Of a DNA stretch of 64,000 nt, positions 1 to 9,176 are shown piece after piece. Position 1 is the first letter of the stretch. The number at the start of each line of letters is the position of its first letter. The notes beneath the pieces are model-generated. The model worked only from the letters and a program-made list of their open reading frames with translations. It did not search any database and had not been told where the DNA came from. A program made the translations under genes and the position numbers. Origin of the DNA: an uncultured bacterium (GTDB lineage: Bacteria; Bacteroidota; Bacteroidia; Bacteroidales; Bacteroidaceae); the NCBI GenBank assembly GCA_905215555.1, contig CAJMQU010000001.1, forward strand, positions 260,538-324,537, written 5' to 3'.

Positions 1-1096
1 TCCAACCTTCCGGTTTAGCCTCTCCCTTAATTGTATAAGTGAAATTCGGATACTCATAAGTAGAATCCCGCGGAGTCGGAACTGGCTCCACCTGTGCTTT
101 CGGGCCTACGTTGTTCGTACAGTTTCTCCAATGGTCGAGGAAAGTAACCTCAAGACGCGGGTCACCCGGGTAAGTGCCATTAAAGAGGTCGAACAGAGCC
201 TTTGTTGACTTTACACGATGAAAACTTTTACCAGTAGTAGAAGCTGCGGGATTGAATAACCAACTACCTCTATTGAATGCCGGCAAATCACCGTTTGTCT
301 GGAAGTTAAACTGGAAAATAGCTTCTTTAGAATTCTGTACATAGTCAACAAACAAATTAGCGAATTTTGTTTCCAGCGCATATTTATTCTTTACTTCTTC
401 AAAGCAAGTTTTAGCTTTTTCCCAAGCCGTAGCATCACCCTGACAGCCTAAAGTATGGTATAATTTACCCATATAGGCCCGTGCCGCCCATTTTGTAGGA
501 AATCCGTCAGCATTGGTCTCCGGCAGATGAGCATAGCCAAACTCCCAGTCTTCGCGCACTACATCAAGAACAGCAGCCCTTGGCGAACATGGCACTTCTA
601 CTCCGTCATGTGCAGAAGGGGTTGTTTTCAATGGAATATCTCCCCAGCACATGGTCAGATTATAGTAGGCTAATCCACGAAGGAACCGAGCCTCAGCCTC
701 CATTTCTTCCTTACTGTCCAAAGAACTCTCCTTAACATTGGCAATGAATGTGTTTGTTTCACTCACTACTTTATACATTCCTTGCCAAGCCGATCTCAGC
801 AAGTCATCTGTATAGTCACATTCAAGGAACGCACATTTGTCATTCGTATTTCCATTAGTCTGCGCCCAGCCTAAACCACTATAGCGCACAGTATTCTCCT
901 GCCAAGTCTGTCCATAGCCACCACTTGCCACTGTCATGTAAGCATAACAACCATTCAAAGCCGTACGTGCATTTTCTTCCGTAGAGAACATTATCTTCGT
1001 GTTCATAGAGTATTGTGGATCTTCATCCAGCCACGATTCGCAGGAAGCTAATGCCAAACTACCCGCCAGCAAAAATATAGAAGTCAGTTTTTTCAT
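1..1096 (-). CDS. SusD/RagB-family surface glycan-binding lipoprotein, C-terminus cut by window edge
   Basis: This is the outer-membrane lipoprotein partner of the SusC porin next to it and should cap the porin and bind glycan at the cell surface. The translated N-terminus is MKKLTSIFLLAGSLALASC, a signal peptide with a lipobox ending in Cys19, followed by a helical SusD-type body (for example a segment reading EARFLRGLAYYNLTMCWGD, typical of the TPR-like SusD scaffold). About 365 residues are visible and the reading frame is open to position 1, so the gene continues outside the window. An in-frame ATG at 1102 is an alternative start two codons upstream. It follows the SusC stop by about 20 bp and should be co-transcribed with it. 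Which glycan it binds cannot be read from the sequence. Confidence 0.93.
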   Translation of the reverse strand, partial: MKKLTSIFLLAGSLALASCESWLDEDPQYSMNTKIMFSTEENARTALNGCYAYMTVASGGYGQTWQENTVRYSGLGWAQTNGNTNDKCAFLECDYTDDLLRSAWQGMYKVVSETNTFIANVKESSLDSKEEMEAEARFLRGLAYYNLTMCWGDIPLKTTPSAHDGVEVPCSPRAAVLDVVREDWEFGYAHLPETNADGFPTKWAARAYMGKLYHTLGCQGDATAWEKAKTCFEEVKNKYALETKFANLFVDYVQNSKEAIFQFNFQTNGDLPAFNRGSWLFNPAASTTGKSFHRVKSTKALFDLFNGTYPGDPRLEVTFLDHWRNCTNNVGPKAQVEPVPTPRDSTYEYPNFTYTIKGEAKPEGW

Positions 1097-1118
1097 TGTC
1101 ATACAAATTTAAAGTTGA

Positions 1119-4100
1119 TTAAAAGGTTACATTTACACCGAATACAAAAGAACGCATACTGGGGAAAGCATTCATATCAATACCCCGGCGAAGGCCATCA
1201 AATGCAAAGCTGTTCACTTCAGGATCATATCCGCTATAGCTGGTAATTACAAATGCATTCTTCACGGAAGCGAATACGCTGGTGTTCTGGAAACCAATCT
1301 TTTTCATCCACACTTTCGGTAGTACATAGTTCAATGTAATATCCGAACATCTCAGGAAACTTCCATCTTCAACATAGCGGTCATAAACCACATTCTTGAT
1401 ATTGGTAGTTGTGGCCGGATACAGAGCAGACTTATTTTCAGGGGTCCATGCATTGAGGTAAGCATCTCTGCGCAAGTTACCGGCCTGGCGTGACGGAGTC
1501 TGTTCGTAACGGATATTAGTATTCAGAATATCATTGCCATAAACACCGTTGAACGATGCGGAAAGCGACAAGTCCTTCCAAGAAATACGAGTTTGGAAAC
1601 CATAAGTAAAGTCAGGATTCGGATTACCGATAGTAGTCATATCATTTGAGTCTACCACACCATCCTCATTTACATCTACACATTTAATGTTACCGGCCGC
1701 CATATCATTTCCAGTTGAAGAAGAATAATATTTCGTTGTACCATCTGCCGCTGTATAAGCAACCTTTCCGTCTACGATATCTCCTTCCTGAATGATACCC
1801 TGAGTTTTATAGCCAAAGAACAAGCCCGGTGCTTCACCTTCCAAGAATATATTCGCAGGTCCGAAGTGGTCACCGATTGAACCACCCAAATATCCCCGTA
1901 CACCTTTCAAAGCACCAATATCAGCTAATTCCATACCCAAATCGTCAATAGTAGCCTTGTTGAATCCAATGTTTCCACCAATTGACCAATTCCAGTCCTT
2001 GCTACGAAGGACTTCTCCATTCAGGCTGATTTCCAAACCTTTATTCAACAACGATCCCTGATTCACCATCACTGATGTAAATCCACTGGATAATGGCAAA
2101 GAACGCATAATCAACAGGTTGGAAGTTTTTTTGCGGTAGAGGTCAATCGTACCAGTCAAACGGCTCTTGAAGAAACCAAAATCAACACCGGCATTCCAGG
2201 AAGAAGTACGCTCCCACTTCAAACCATCATTTTGCAGATTGCTGACTTCCATACCTTTCAAGGAGTTACCATTGATATCAGCATAATCTATATTATTGGC
2301 ATAATCAGAGAAGGTCAAATAAGGATCAATACCTTGATTACCCGTTTCACCATAACCGACACGCACCTTCAGTTGGTTCAAGCACTCAATACCCTTCATA
2401 AATTCTTCCTGTTCCAGACGCCATGCCAACGAGAAAGAAGGGAAGTAAGACCAGCGGCTACCTTTTTTAAACTTACTGGAACCATCGGCACGGAGTGAAG
2501 CCGTCAGCAAGTACTTGTCGTAAGCAGACAGATTGATACGTCCTAAATAAGAAAGCAATTGGTAATCTTTTTGTATCGGCTGCTTTACGTTGATATCACC
2601 GGCCTGGTTCAAACCTTTCGTACGATAATCATAGATCGTAAAGTTGGAGGCAGAAGTATTTTCAGTCAAGAACTTATACTTATCATAAGTGATACCGGCC
2701 GTTGCTGCCAAATGTATATCCTTCATCAAATCAATATTGAAGTTCAATAAATTTTCAACGTTATAATTTGACTTATTCACATTACTGATAGCCAAAAGCC
2801 CTTTTACATTAGCACCTGCCGGCAACTCAAGACCATACCAACGTTTACGATCATTGATTGTCATATTACCACCCGTACGCAGACTATAAGAGAAATACTT
2901 ATTAATATTCCATGTCAGGTCGGCACTTACTTTGAAATTCTTATCATTCGTAATATCATCATAATCATTCACCCAGCTGAATACGTTCATCTTAGCTTCC
3001 ATATCCCCCGGATCGTCAGCAGGGACCTCAAATGGTTTTGTATCAAGCACCGTACGTGCCAGAGAACCGGCTACACCGCCTGTCGTATTACCACCGGTCA
3101 TCATATCATTTTGTTTCAGGGCACCACTGATAATCAGATTCAGAGTCACGGCCTTTGAGAGATTGGCCGTCAGATTGGCGCGTAAATCACCTTGTTTGAT
3201 TCCGGTATTCTTTACAATACCATTAATGTCCTTGAAGCTGGCTGATACATAGTATTTCATGGCATCGGAACCACCACTGATAGAGGCAGAATAAGCTTGG
3301 GAGAACGCCGATGAATAGGCTTCTTTTTGCCAGTTACGATAGGTTATCGTACGATAAGTTTCCGGGTTATTCGGATCATAGTTGGCTTCATTCCCACTAA
3401 ATACATAATGCATCTCACCATTCGAGGCTAAATGATATTGGGGTTGGTCTGTTTGGGAATTACGATACATGGCATATTCTTCCAAATTTATCATATCATG
3501 GAGGTTACGTGCATTAGCAATTGTAAAGTTAGCAGTTACATTCACTTTCGCTTTTCCAGCTTTACCCTTTTTCGTTGTAATAAGGATAACGCCATTAGCA
3601 CCACGAGAACCATAGATAGCTGTTGCCGAAGCATCTTTCAATACAGTGATATTCTCAATATCATTCGGATTCAACGCACTCAATGGATCTTGAGCTATTT
3701 GGAAGTCGCTGCCCCCTAATGCTGATTCAGCAAATTCACCGGTAGAGGACTGCGGAACATTGTCAATGACATACAAAGGCTGATTATCACCACGCAACGA
3801 GTTAGCACCACGAATAGTCACAGAAGAAGCTGCGCCCGGAGTAGCCATAGTAGCACTTACATTCAAGCCCGCCACTTTACCTTGCAATAAAGCATCAATA
3901 GAAACGGCCTTAGATGCGTCATTCGCATCCGGACTGATATTTACGGTAGCCCCGGTCACATCACTTTTTCTTGCCGTACCATATCCCACTACAACAACTT
4001 CATCCAGTAACTGTGTATCATCTTTCAAAGATACATTGATTACAGTCTTGTTTCCCAGCGGAATTTCCTGAGTTACATAACCGATAAAAGAAAATACGAC

Positions 4101-4322
4101 TACAGATTTGGAATTAGGAACATCAATCTTATAATTACCATCAATATCCGTGATGGTACCTATCGTTGTTCCTTTTACTTGTACATTGACACCCGGTACA
4201 CCTTCATTGGTGCTGTCAATCACTTTACCTGTTACTTTGACGGATTGCTGTGCAAAAGCGGCAGCAGTAGTTGTCAAGCAGAACAGACATGTTAGAAATA
4301 CATTAAATAATTTCTGTCTCAT
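1119..4322 (-). CDS. SusC/RagA-family TonB-dependent outer-membrane transporter (PUL A)
   Basis: A 1067-residue TonB-dependent receptor that imports oligosaccharides across the outer membrane using TonB energy. A signal peptide (about residues 1-25) is followed by a carboxypeptidase-regulatory-like domain (about 28-105), the LLDEVVVVGYGT segment that marks SusC proteins, a plug domain with SATAIYGSRGANGVILITTK, and a long beta-barrel ending in aromatic FGVNVTF. Length and architecture are normal for the family. It is the first gene of the susCD operon, divergent from HTCS-1. A TACATTTG -7 element lies 47 bp upstream of the start codon and a putative HTCS operator lies just beyond it, so it is probably induced by the HTCS when its glycan is present. 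Confidence 0.96.
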   Translation of the reverse strand: MRQKLFNVFLTCLFCLTTTAAAFAQQSVKVTGKVIDSTNEGVPGVNVQVKGTTIGTITDIDGNYKIDVPNSKSVVVFSFIGYVTQEIPLGNKTVINVSLKDDTQLLDEVVVVGYGTARKSDVTGATVNISPDANDASKAVSIDALLQGKVAGLNVSATMATPGAASSVTIRGANSLRGDNQPLYVIDNVPQSSTGEFAESALGGSDFQIAQDPLSALNPNDIENITVLKDASATAIYGSRGANGVILITTKKGKAGKAKVNVTANFTIANARNLHDMINLEEYAMYRNSQTDQPQYHLASNGEMHYVFSGNEANYDPNNPETYRTITYRNWQKEAYSSAFSQAYSASISGGSDAMKYYVSASFKDINGIVKNTGIKQGDLRANLTANLSKAVTLNLIISGALKQNDMMTGGNTTGGVAGSLARTVLDTKPFEVPADDPGDMEAKMNVFSWVNDYDDITNDKNFKVSADLTWNINKYFSYSLRTGGNMTINDRKRWYGLELPAGANVKGLLAISNVNKSNYNVENLLNFNIDLMKDIHLAATAGITYDKYKFLTENTSASNFTIYDYRTKGLNQAGDINVKQPIQKDYQLLSYLGRINLSAYDKYLLTASLRADGSSKFKKGSRWSYFPSFSLAWRLEQEEFMKGIECLNQLKVRVGYGETGNQGIDPYLTFSDYANNIDYADINGNSLKGMEVSNLQNDGLKWERTSSWNAGVDFGFFKSRLTGTIDLYRKKTSNLLIMRSLPLSSGFTSVMVNQGSLLNKGLEISLNGEVLRSKDWNWSIGGNIGFNKATIDDLGMELADIGALKGVRGYLGGSIGDHFGPANIFLEGEAPGLFFGYKTQGIIQEGDIVDGKVAYTAADGTTKYYSSSTGNDMAAGNIKCVDVNEDGVVDSNDMTTIGNPNPDFTYGFQTRISWKDLSLSASFNGVYGNDILNTNIRYEQTPSRQAGNLRRDAYLNAWTPENKSALYPATTTNIKNVVYDRYVEDGSFLRCSDITLNYVLPKVWMKKIGFQNTSVFASVKNAFVITSYSGYDPEVNSFAFDGLRRGIDMNAFPSMRSFVFGVNVTF

Positions 4323-4368
4323 AGAATTAAATTTAAATTAAAGACATTTGTTAACATTGATTTTGATG

Positions 4369-4376
4369 CAAATGTA
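4369..4376 (-). promoter_or_regulatory. Putative -7 element of the susCD operon promoter (PUL A)
   Basis: On the minus strand this reads TACATTTG, an exact match to the Bacteroides -7 consensus TAnnTTTG, 47 bp upstream of the susC start. No good -33 TTTG sits at the usual distance, as expected for a promoter that depends on an activator. The candidate operator at 4401-4426 begins 24 nt upstream. Confidence 0.6.
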
Positions 4377-4400
4377 GAGCGAAACAGAAAAAGCATCGGA

Positions 4401-4426
4401 CCAATAATCACTATTTCCCAATCCAA
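4401..4426 (-). promoter_or_regulatory. Candidate HTCS-1 operator facing susC
   Basis: On the minus strand the site has the form TTGGA-N5-AAATAG-N6-TTGG, so two TTGG half-sites are 22 bp (two helical turns) apart. The same layout with identical spacing occurs on the plus strand at 4467-4492, and a near match lies upstream of the GH2 gene at 13550-13573. Assignment to HTCS-1 is inferred from position and from the fact that AraC-type regulators usually bind direct repeats about two turns apart. Confidence 0.55.
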
Positions 4427-4466
4427 AATTGACTAACTGCCACTTCCAACAGTGATTTAATTAATT

Positions 4467-4492
4467 TTGGAGTCAAAAATAGACAAAATTGG
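4467..4492 (+). promoter_or_regulatory. Candidate HTCS-1 operator facing the HTCS-1 gene
   Basis: The site reads TTGGA-N5-AAATAG-N6-TTGG on the plus strand. The half-site TTGGAGTC is repeated perfectly at 4467-4474 and 4489-4496. It is inverted relative to the copy at 4401-4426. It lies 31 bp upstream of the -33 element proposed for HTCS-1, so autoregulation is possible, but the spacing differs from the other two copies (24 nt to the -7 element). Confidence 0.45.
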
Positions 4493-4523
4493 AGTCCCTT
4501 CCCATCAGATTCCTGCCTTTTGT

Positions 4524-4555
4524 TTTGTGTGGCTCGATACAAAAACCTATTTTTG
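4524..4555 (+). promoter_or_regulatory. Putative promoter of the HTCS-1 gene
   Basis: TTTG at 4524-4527 and TATTTTTG at 4548-4555 are separated by 20 bp, matching the Bacteroides -33/-7 layout (TTTG, then TAnnTTTG). The predicted start of transcription lies about 10-15 nt before the ATG at 4577. The -7 sequence is identical to the one proposed for HTCS-2. Confidence 0.6.
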
Positions 4556-4576
4556 TTCCAATCTTTGCGCAACACC

Positions 4577-7500
4577 ATGAGAAAAACCATGTTAACCACA
4601 CTGGTATTGTTCCTATTATCACTCTTTCCAGATAAAGCAGTCGGCAATAAACAATACGCTTTCCAACAAATAAGTACGCAAAACGGTCTGTCCTCCTCGG
4701 TCCGCTGTCTGGCTGTGAGCCAAGAGAAGGGATACGTATGGATTGGTACGAGGTTGGGGATAGGACGCTTTGATGGCTATGAACTGAGAAAATATCTCCT
4801 CGGAAATATCACACATATCATTGAGGACAAAGAACATACCATCTGGACTATCAGCCCCAAAGGTCTATTTTACTACGATTACCGAAAGGATGAATTCATA
4901 CAGGCGCGCGATGAAGACAACAACCCGGTGACAGTGACTTCCATCTGCCCGTGGACCGATGGTGTATTGTTCGGTGGTAACGGAAGACTCTATAAATATG
5001 ACTATGCCAACCGGAAAATCAAATTCTTATATCCGCTGACACCTAATAATAAATACAATATTACCAACTTACAAAAATGGGACGACCATACCTTATTATG
5101 CAGCAACCGTTGGAACCACGCATTACTCATTGACGTACCTACCGGACAGACACGCCCCGTCCCCTTTGAAAGCAACGAACTAATCTCCACCCTCATCGAC
5201 AAGAACGGAAATATATGGATAGCCCCTTATCACCAAGGAGTGAATTGTTACGACCGGAATGGCAAACTTCTGCACTCCTACCACAGTATGAACTCTCCGC
5301 TGCAAACTAACGTCATCCTCTCTCTGGCCGAGAATAACGGACGCATTTGGATCGGAACGGATGGCGCGGGCATTTACATTTTAAATCCGGAAGACGACAC
5401 CATGTCCGTCCTGTCGCATACTCCGGGCGATCCTTATTCTCTCCCGGTCAACTCCATTCTCTATTTATATTCTGACGCAAACAATAATATGTGGGCAGGC
5501 AGTGTGCGTGGAGGCTTGATTAGTATAAAAGAAGTAGGAATGAAGATTTACTCGGACGCTCTGCCCGGCACGGAATACGGATTAAGCGAGAAATCAATCT
5601 TATGCATCTATCAAGACAAAGACGATGAAATCTGGATCGGAACAGATGGCGGTGGAATCAACCGCCTGAACCCTGCCTGCAAGAGATTCCATCATGTCAT
5701 GTCGACGTGGGGAGACAAAGTATCTTCTATCGCGGGAGCGGACAAACAACGGTTATTAGTATCCCTGTTCAGCAAAGGATTGTTCTTCTTCGACAGGAAA
5801 ACCGGAAATTACCAACCGCTAATCATCGTGAACGACAGCATCAACGAGCTTCTGTGCAAACGGGGAAAAACCGTTAATGTATTCCAAAATACACCGGAAA
5901 CCATATTATTACTTTCCGAATCACCTTACAGCTACCACATAAACAAGCAGGAGTTCACACACATCCCATTCGACAAACACAGCAAAGAAATCATCGGCGC
6001 CCTATTGCCGATAGAAAGCAATGGTCCCATCACCTATCTGCACGACTTTAAGCACATCTACCGGATAGACTCACGGAAAAATGTATTGGAAACCATATTC
6101 GGATGTAAAGGAGATACGATATTCAACTCCATATCCATCGATGAAAGCGGCATTTTCTGGATAGGAAGCAATTACGGACTCAGCCGTTACTCCCCCGAAA
6201 AGCAAGAACATATCAACATCCCCAACAGCCTGATTAATGAAATCAATTCACTGGTTTGTGACAAGCGGGGACGTGTATGGCTGGGAACCGATGGAAAGCT
6301 GTTTGCCCATCTCATTCACGAAAGCGAGTTTATCCTCTACGGAGAATCAGACGGAGTGATTCTGAACGAATATCTGGAAAAGCCACGTTTATTATCTGCC
6401 CAAGGCGATATTTATATGGGTGGCGTCAACGGTCTGCTTTGCATCAATAGGCAACTCCCCGACGAACCGGCGACTCCTCCTGTACTGGAACTGGCCGACG
6501 TATCGGTGGGCGGAGAGCGTATGAACGCCCTGATTAACACCGGGCAGAGCCTGAGAGTACAAGAACAGAGCAAACCTATATCCATAAAGATTATCGCTCA
6601 CGACAAAGATATTTTCCGCAAGCCCATGTACCGCTACACCCTGCAGGGAATGGAAGGGCAAGTCATCTACTCTTATCAGCCGGAACTGACACTCAGCGGC
6701 CTACCCGCAAGAACTTATCAGGTGCTGGCAGCATGCAGCACCCGCAGTGGCGGATGGACGGATGATTACCGGATTCTGGAACTGATAGTGCTTCCGCCCT
6801 GGTATAAATCCGGCTGGTTCACAACCGGTTGCATCCTATTGATATTCTCAGGCATTGTACTGGGATTCTTCTCACTGCTGCGCCGTAAAGAAAACAAGCT
6901 GAAATGGGCAATGAAAGAGCACGAACAGCAGGTATACGAAGAAAAAGTACGTTTCCTTATCAATATCAATCATGAGTTGCGCACTCCGCTCACCTTGATA
7001 CATGCCCCACTAAAGCAACTCTTAGCCTCCTTATCGCCGGAAGATGAGAAATATCCTATCATACAAAGTATCAGCAAACAGTCCGGACGCATGAAAGAAC
7101 TTCTGAACATGGTGCTGAACGTGCGGAAGATGGAAGTGGGACAAAGCACCCTGCACGTGGAGAATGTGGAGTTGAACCCGTGGGTGGAACAGCTTGTCGA
7201 TGACTTCCGCCCGGAGGCAACGATGAAAGGAATTTCCATAGTCTACAATCCGGACCAGGAAGTGGACACCCTCTGTTTTGACAAGGAGAAATGCACCACC
7301 ATCCTGACGAACTTGCTCGTCAATGCGCTGAAATACAGTTCGGAAAGCGGAGAAATCAGTGTATCTGTAAGCCTGTCCGAAGACAAGAACAGTGTGCGCA
7401 TTTCCGTTGCCGACGAAGGTCCCGGTTTAAAGGACATAGACATAAACAACCTCTTCATCCGGTTCTACCAAGGCAACAACAGCCGTCCGGGAACAGGTAT

Positions 7501-8485
7501 CGGTCTTTCCTATTCCAAAATTCTGGCGGAACAGCATGGCGGAAGCATCGGTGCTTATGACCACGAAACCGCACCCGGAGCAACCTTCTGGTTTGAGCTA
7601 CCCCGCAACATACAGCCCGGAAAAGTGACCCTGCACCCCCAGCCTTACCTGAATGAGCTGTTAGCTCCCACCCAGGAAGTGGAAAGCATTCCGGAAGAAG
7701 CAGCCGCAAAAGAGGAAACCCTGAACAACACGCTGCTCATAGTAGACGACAACAAGGATTTGACAGACTACCTGTCCGAAGCACTGAAAAGCAAATTCAA
7801 GAAAATATGGGTGGCTTATGACGGTGAAGAAGCGCTGCGCATCTGTCGGGAGTCATATCCGGATATAGTGGTCAGCGACATACAGATGCCCCGCATGAAT
7901 GGGTATGAACTGTGCAAGCACATCAAGGAAGACCTGGAAATCAGTCATATCCCTATTATTCTGCTCACCGCCCGCAATGATGAGGATAGCCAGATTTTCG
8001 GTTACAAGAATGGTGCTGATGCCTATCTGACAAAGCCTTTCGAAGTCAGCATACTTCACACCATCATTCAGAGCCAACTGAAAAACCGTGAACGGATGCG
8101 AACCCGTTATACGGAAACGGGGCCATTGCCTCAACCACAGGAAAGTACATTCAGCCCGGCGGACGAGCAATTCCTGAAACGCCTGAACAAGGTAATCTCT
8201 GAGAATCTGGATAATCCACAGATGGGAGTGCCTTTCCTGTGCACGGAGTTGGGAATCAGCCGCGCTTCACTCTATAATAAGCTAAAGATGGTGTCAGGCA
8301 TGGGAGCCAACGATTACATAACCAAGCTCCGGGTGGAACGGGCCGTCTGGTTACTTACCCATAGCGCCCTCAACATTAATGAGATAGCAGATCAGACGGG
8401 ATTCTCCACATCACGCTATTTCAGTACGGTATTCAAACAGTATATGGGGTGTTCGCCGACGCAATACAAGGAGGAACATGCGTAA
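4577..8485 (+). CDS. Hybrid two-component system sensor/regulator (HTCS-1)
   Basis: A one-protein signalling system of 1302 residues that senses a glycan breakdown product in the periplasm and activates PUL transcription. In order: signal peptide, periplasmic two-bladed propeller sensor with many IWIGT/VWLGT Reg_prop repeats (about residues 30-630), Y_Y_Y domain, one TM segment (about 745-768), HisKA with His799 in NHELRTPLT, HATPase domain with an N-box (NLLVNALKYS) and GTGIGLSYSK, receiver domain with Asp1101 in SDIQMPRMNG, and a C-terminal AraC-type HTH pair. I chose ATG 4577 because it gives a signal peptide directly and follows the predicted promoter; the frame is open upstream to 4520. 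It is divergent from the susCD operon it probably controls. All expected phospho-acceptor residues are present. Confidence 0.95.
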   Translation: MRKTMLTTLVLFLLSLFPDKAVGNKQYAFQQISTQNGLSSSVRCLAVSQEKGYVWIGTRLGIGRFDGYELRKYLLGNITHIIEDKEHTIWTISPKGLFYYDYRKDEFIQARDEDNNPVTVTSICPWTDGVLFGGNGRLYKYDYANRKIKFLYPLTPNNKYNITNLQKWDDHTLLCSNRWNHALLIDVPTGQTRPVPFESNELISTLIDKNGNIWIAPYHQGVNCYDRNGKLLHSYHSMNSPLQTNVILSLAENNGRIWIGTDGAGIYILNPEDDTMSVLSHTPGDPYSLPVNSILYLYSDANNNMWAGSVRGGLISIKEVGMKIYSDALPGTEYGLSEKSILCIYQDKDDEIWIGTDGGGINRLNPACKRFHHVMSTWGDKVSSIAGADKQRLLVSLFSKGLFFFDRKTGNYQPLIIVNDSINELLCKRGKTVNVFQNTPETILLLSESPYSYHINKQEFTHIPFDKHSKEIIGALLPIESNGPITYLHDFKHIYRIDSRKNVLETIFGCKGDTIFNSISIDESGIFWIGSNYGLSRYSPEKQEHINIPNSLINEINSLVCDKRGRVWLGTDGKLFAHLIHESEFILYGESDGVILNEYLEKPRLLSAQGDIYMGGVNGLLCINRQLPDEPATPPVLELADVSVGGERMNALINTGQSLRVQEQSKPISIKIIAHDKDIFRKPMYRYTLQGMEGQVIYSYQPELTLSGLPARTYQVLAACSTRSGGWTDDYRILELIVLPPWYKSGWFTTGCILLIFSGIVLGFFSLLRRKENKLKWAMKEHEQQVYEEKVRFLININHELRTPLTLIHAPLKQLLASLSPEDEKYPIIQSISKQSGRMKELLNMVLNVRKMEVGQSTLHVENVELNPWVEQLVDDFRPEATMKGISIVYNPDQEVDTLCFDKEKCTTILTNLLVNALKYSSESGEISVSVSLSEDKNSVRISVADEGPGLKDIDINNLFIRFYQGNNSRPGTGIGLSYSKILAEQHGGSIGAYDHETAPGATFWFELPRNIQPGKVTLHPQPYLNELLAPTQEVESIPEEAAAKEETLNNTLLIVDDNKDLTDYLSEALKSKFKKIWVAYDGEEALRICRESYPDIVVSDIQMPRMNGYELCKHIKEDLEISHIPIILLTARNDEDSQIFGYKNGADAYLTKPFEVSILHTIIQSQLKNRERMRTRYTETGPLPQPQESTFSPADEQFLKRLNKVISENLDNPQMGVPFLCTELGISRASLYNKLKMVSGMGANDYITKLRVERAVWLLTHSALNINEIADQTGFSTSRYFSTVFKQYMGCSPTQYKEEHA

Positions 8486-8517
8486 AAAGGCTGTTATGTA
8501 GTGTAAACACAGCTGTA

Positions 8518-8561
8518 TCATTGCTTTCACATAGGCAGTTCATTGCTTTCGCATAGGTAAT
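8518..8561. repeat. Two 22-bp tandem repeat units
   Basis: Two adjacent 22-bp units, 8518-8539 and 8540-8561, each begin TCATTGCTTTC and share CATAGG, with about four differences. They lie just after HTCS-1 and before a second array of the same period (8594-8681). Confidence 0.6.
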
Positions 8562-8593
8562 TGCTTATTTCAGAGTGCTTCATTTTGCAACGA

Positions 8594-8681
8594 CCACAAC
8601 CGTGGTTCAGCTGCCCCACAGTTATGAAGCACGTGCTCCACAACCGTGAAGCACGAGCCCCACAGACGTGAACACGACTAA
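8594..8681. repeat. Four-unit 22-bp tandem array with a dyad in each unit
   Basis: Four units start with CCACA at 8594, 8616, 8638 and 8660, exactly 22 bp apart. The units differ in sequence, but each holds a short dyad: ACCAC-AACC-GTGGT, AGCACGTGCT, CGTG-AAG-CACG and CGTG-AA-CACG. The 691-bp gap between HTCS-1 and the sulfatase (8486-9176) holds this array, the pair at 8518-8561, a long palindrome at 8928 and a hairpin at 9139; I see no credible gene in it. Function unknown. Confidence 0.6.
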
Positions 8682-8927
8682 TATGCCGTATATCAACAAA
8701 ATAAACATGCATAGTTTTCCCAATGAACATAGGAGATTGACATATACAATCCCTATGCAGGATGGATGAAAGTAGGGAAGAAACGGAGTACTATCTAATG
8801 AAAAGCAGGGAATCCGGCATCTTTTATATCAAAAGGAACAGAAAATGAGAAGATAGGGAATCAAAGGTTTTATATGGATATGAAGGATAACAAAAAGATA
8901 ATCAAAAAGATACATCTAATCAAGAGT

Positions 8928-8960
8928 GGTGTAGGCAAATTTGCCTACACCCTGTTTTTT
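8928..8960 (+). terminator. Perfect 24-bp palindrome followed by a T tract; probable terminator
   Basis: Positions 8928-8951 are perfectly self-complementary (arm GGTGTAGGCAAA and its complement), followed by CTGTTTTTT. A 12-bp stem with a T tract fits a rho-independent terminator for plus-strand transcription leaving HTCS-1, although it is about 440 bp past the stop codon. Because the palindrome has no loop bases, a DNA-binding site is an alternative. Confidence 0.55.
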
Positions 8961-9138
8961 ATTTGCTTCCACCATGCTCTATCGCCGATGAATAGGGAGA
9001 TACAGAGCATGAGTGTAAGCGTGCAGGTAAAAGTGAGGATAAACTCTAGGTAGCTTGATGCACTAAGTATGTGAATGTGCCATCCGCCGGAATGTTCAAA
9101 TATAAGGTTTCTATGTTAGAAAGTAAAGCATGGGAATG

Positions 9139-9164
9139 TTTTTCACTTTTCAAAAAGTGAAAAA
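9139..9164 (-). terminator. AT-rich hairpin just past the sulfatase stop
   Basis: TTTTTCACTTTT and AAAAAGTGAAAAA flank a single base, giving a stem of about 12 bp that begins 13 bp beyond the sulfatase stop codon on the minus strand. The position fits the end of the GH2-sulfatase operon. The T tract on the minus-strand side is inside the stem rather than after it, so termination is only probable. Confidence 0.45.
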
Positions 9165-9176
9165 TAGGATTATCCT

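Noticed and set aside
8594..8681. Possible CRISPR array (regular repeats)
   Set aside because: Units are contiguous at 22 bp with no spacers between conserved repeats, the units differ from each other, and there are no cas genes in the window.
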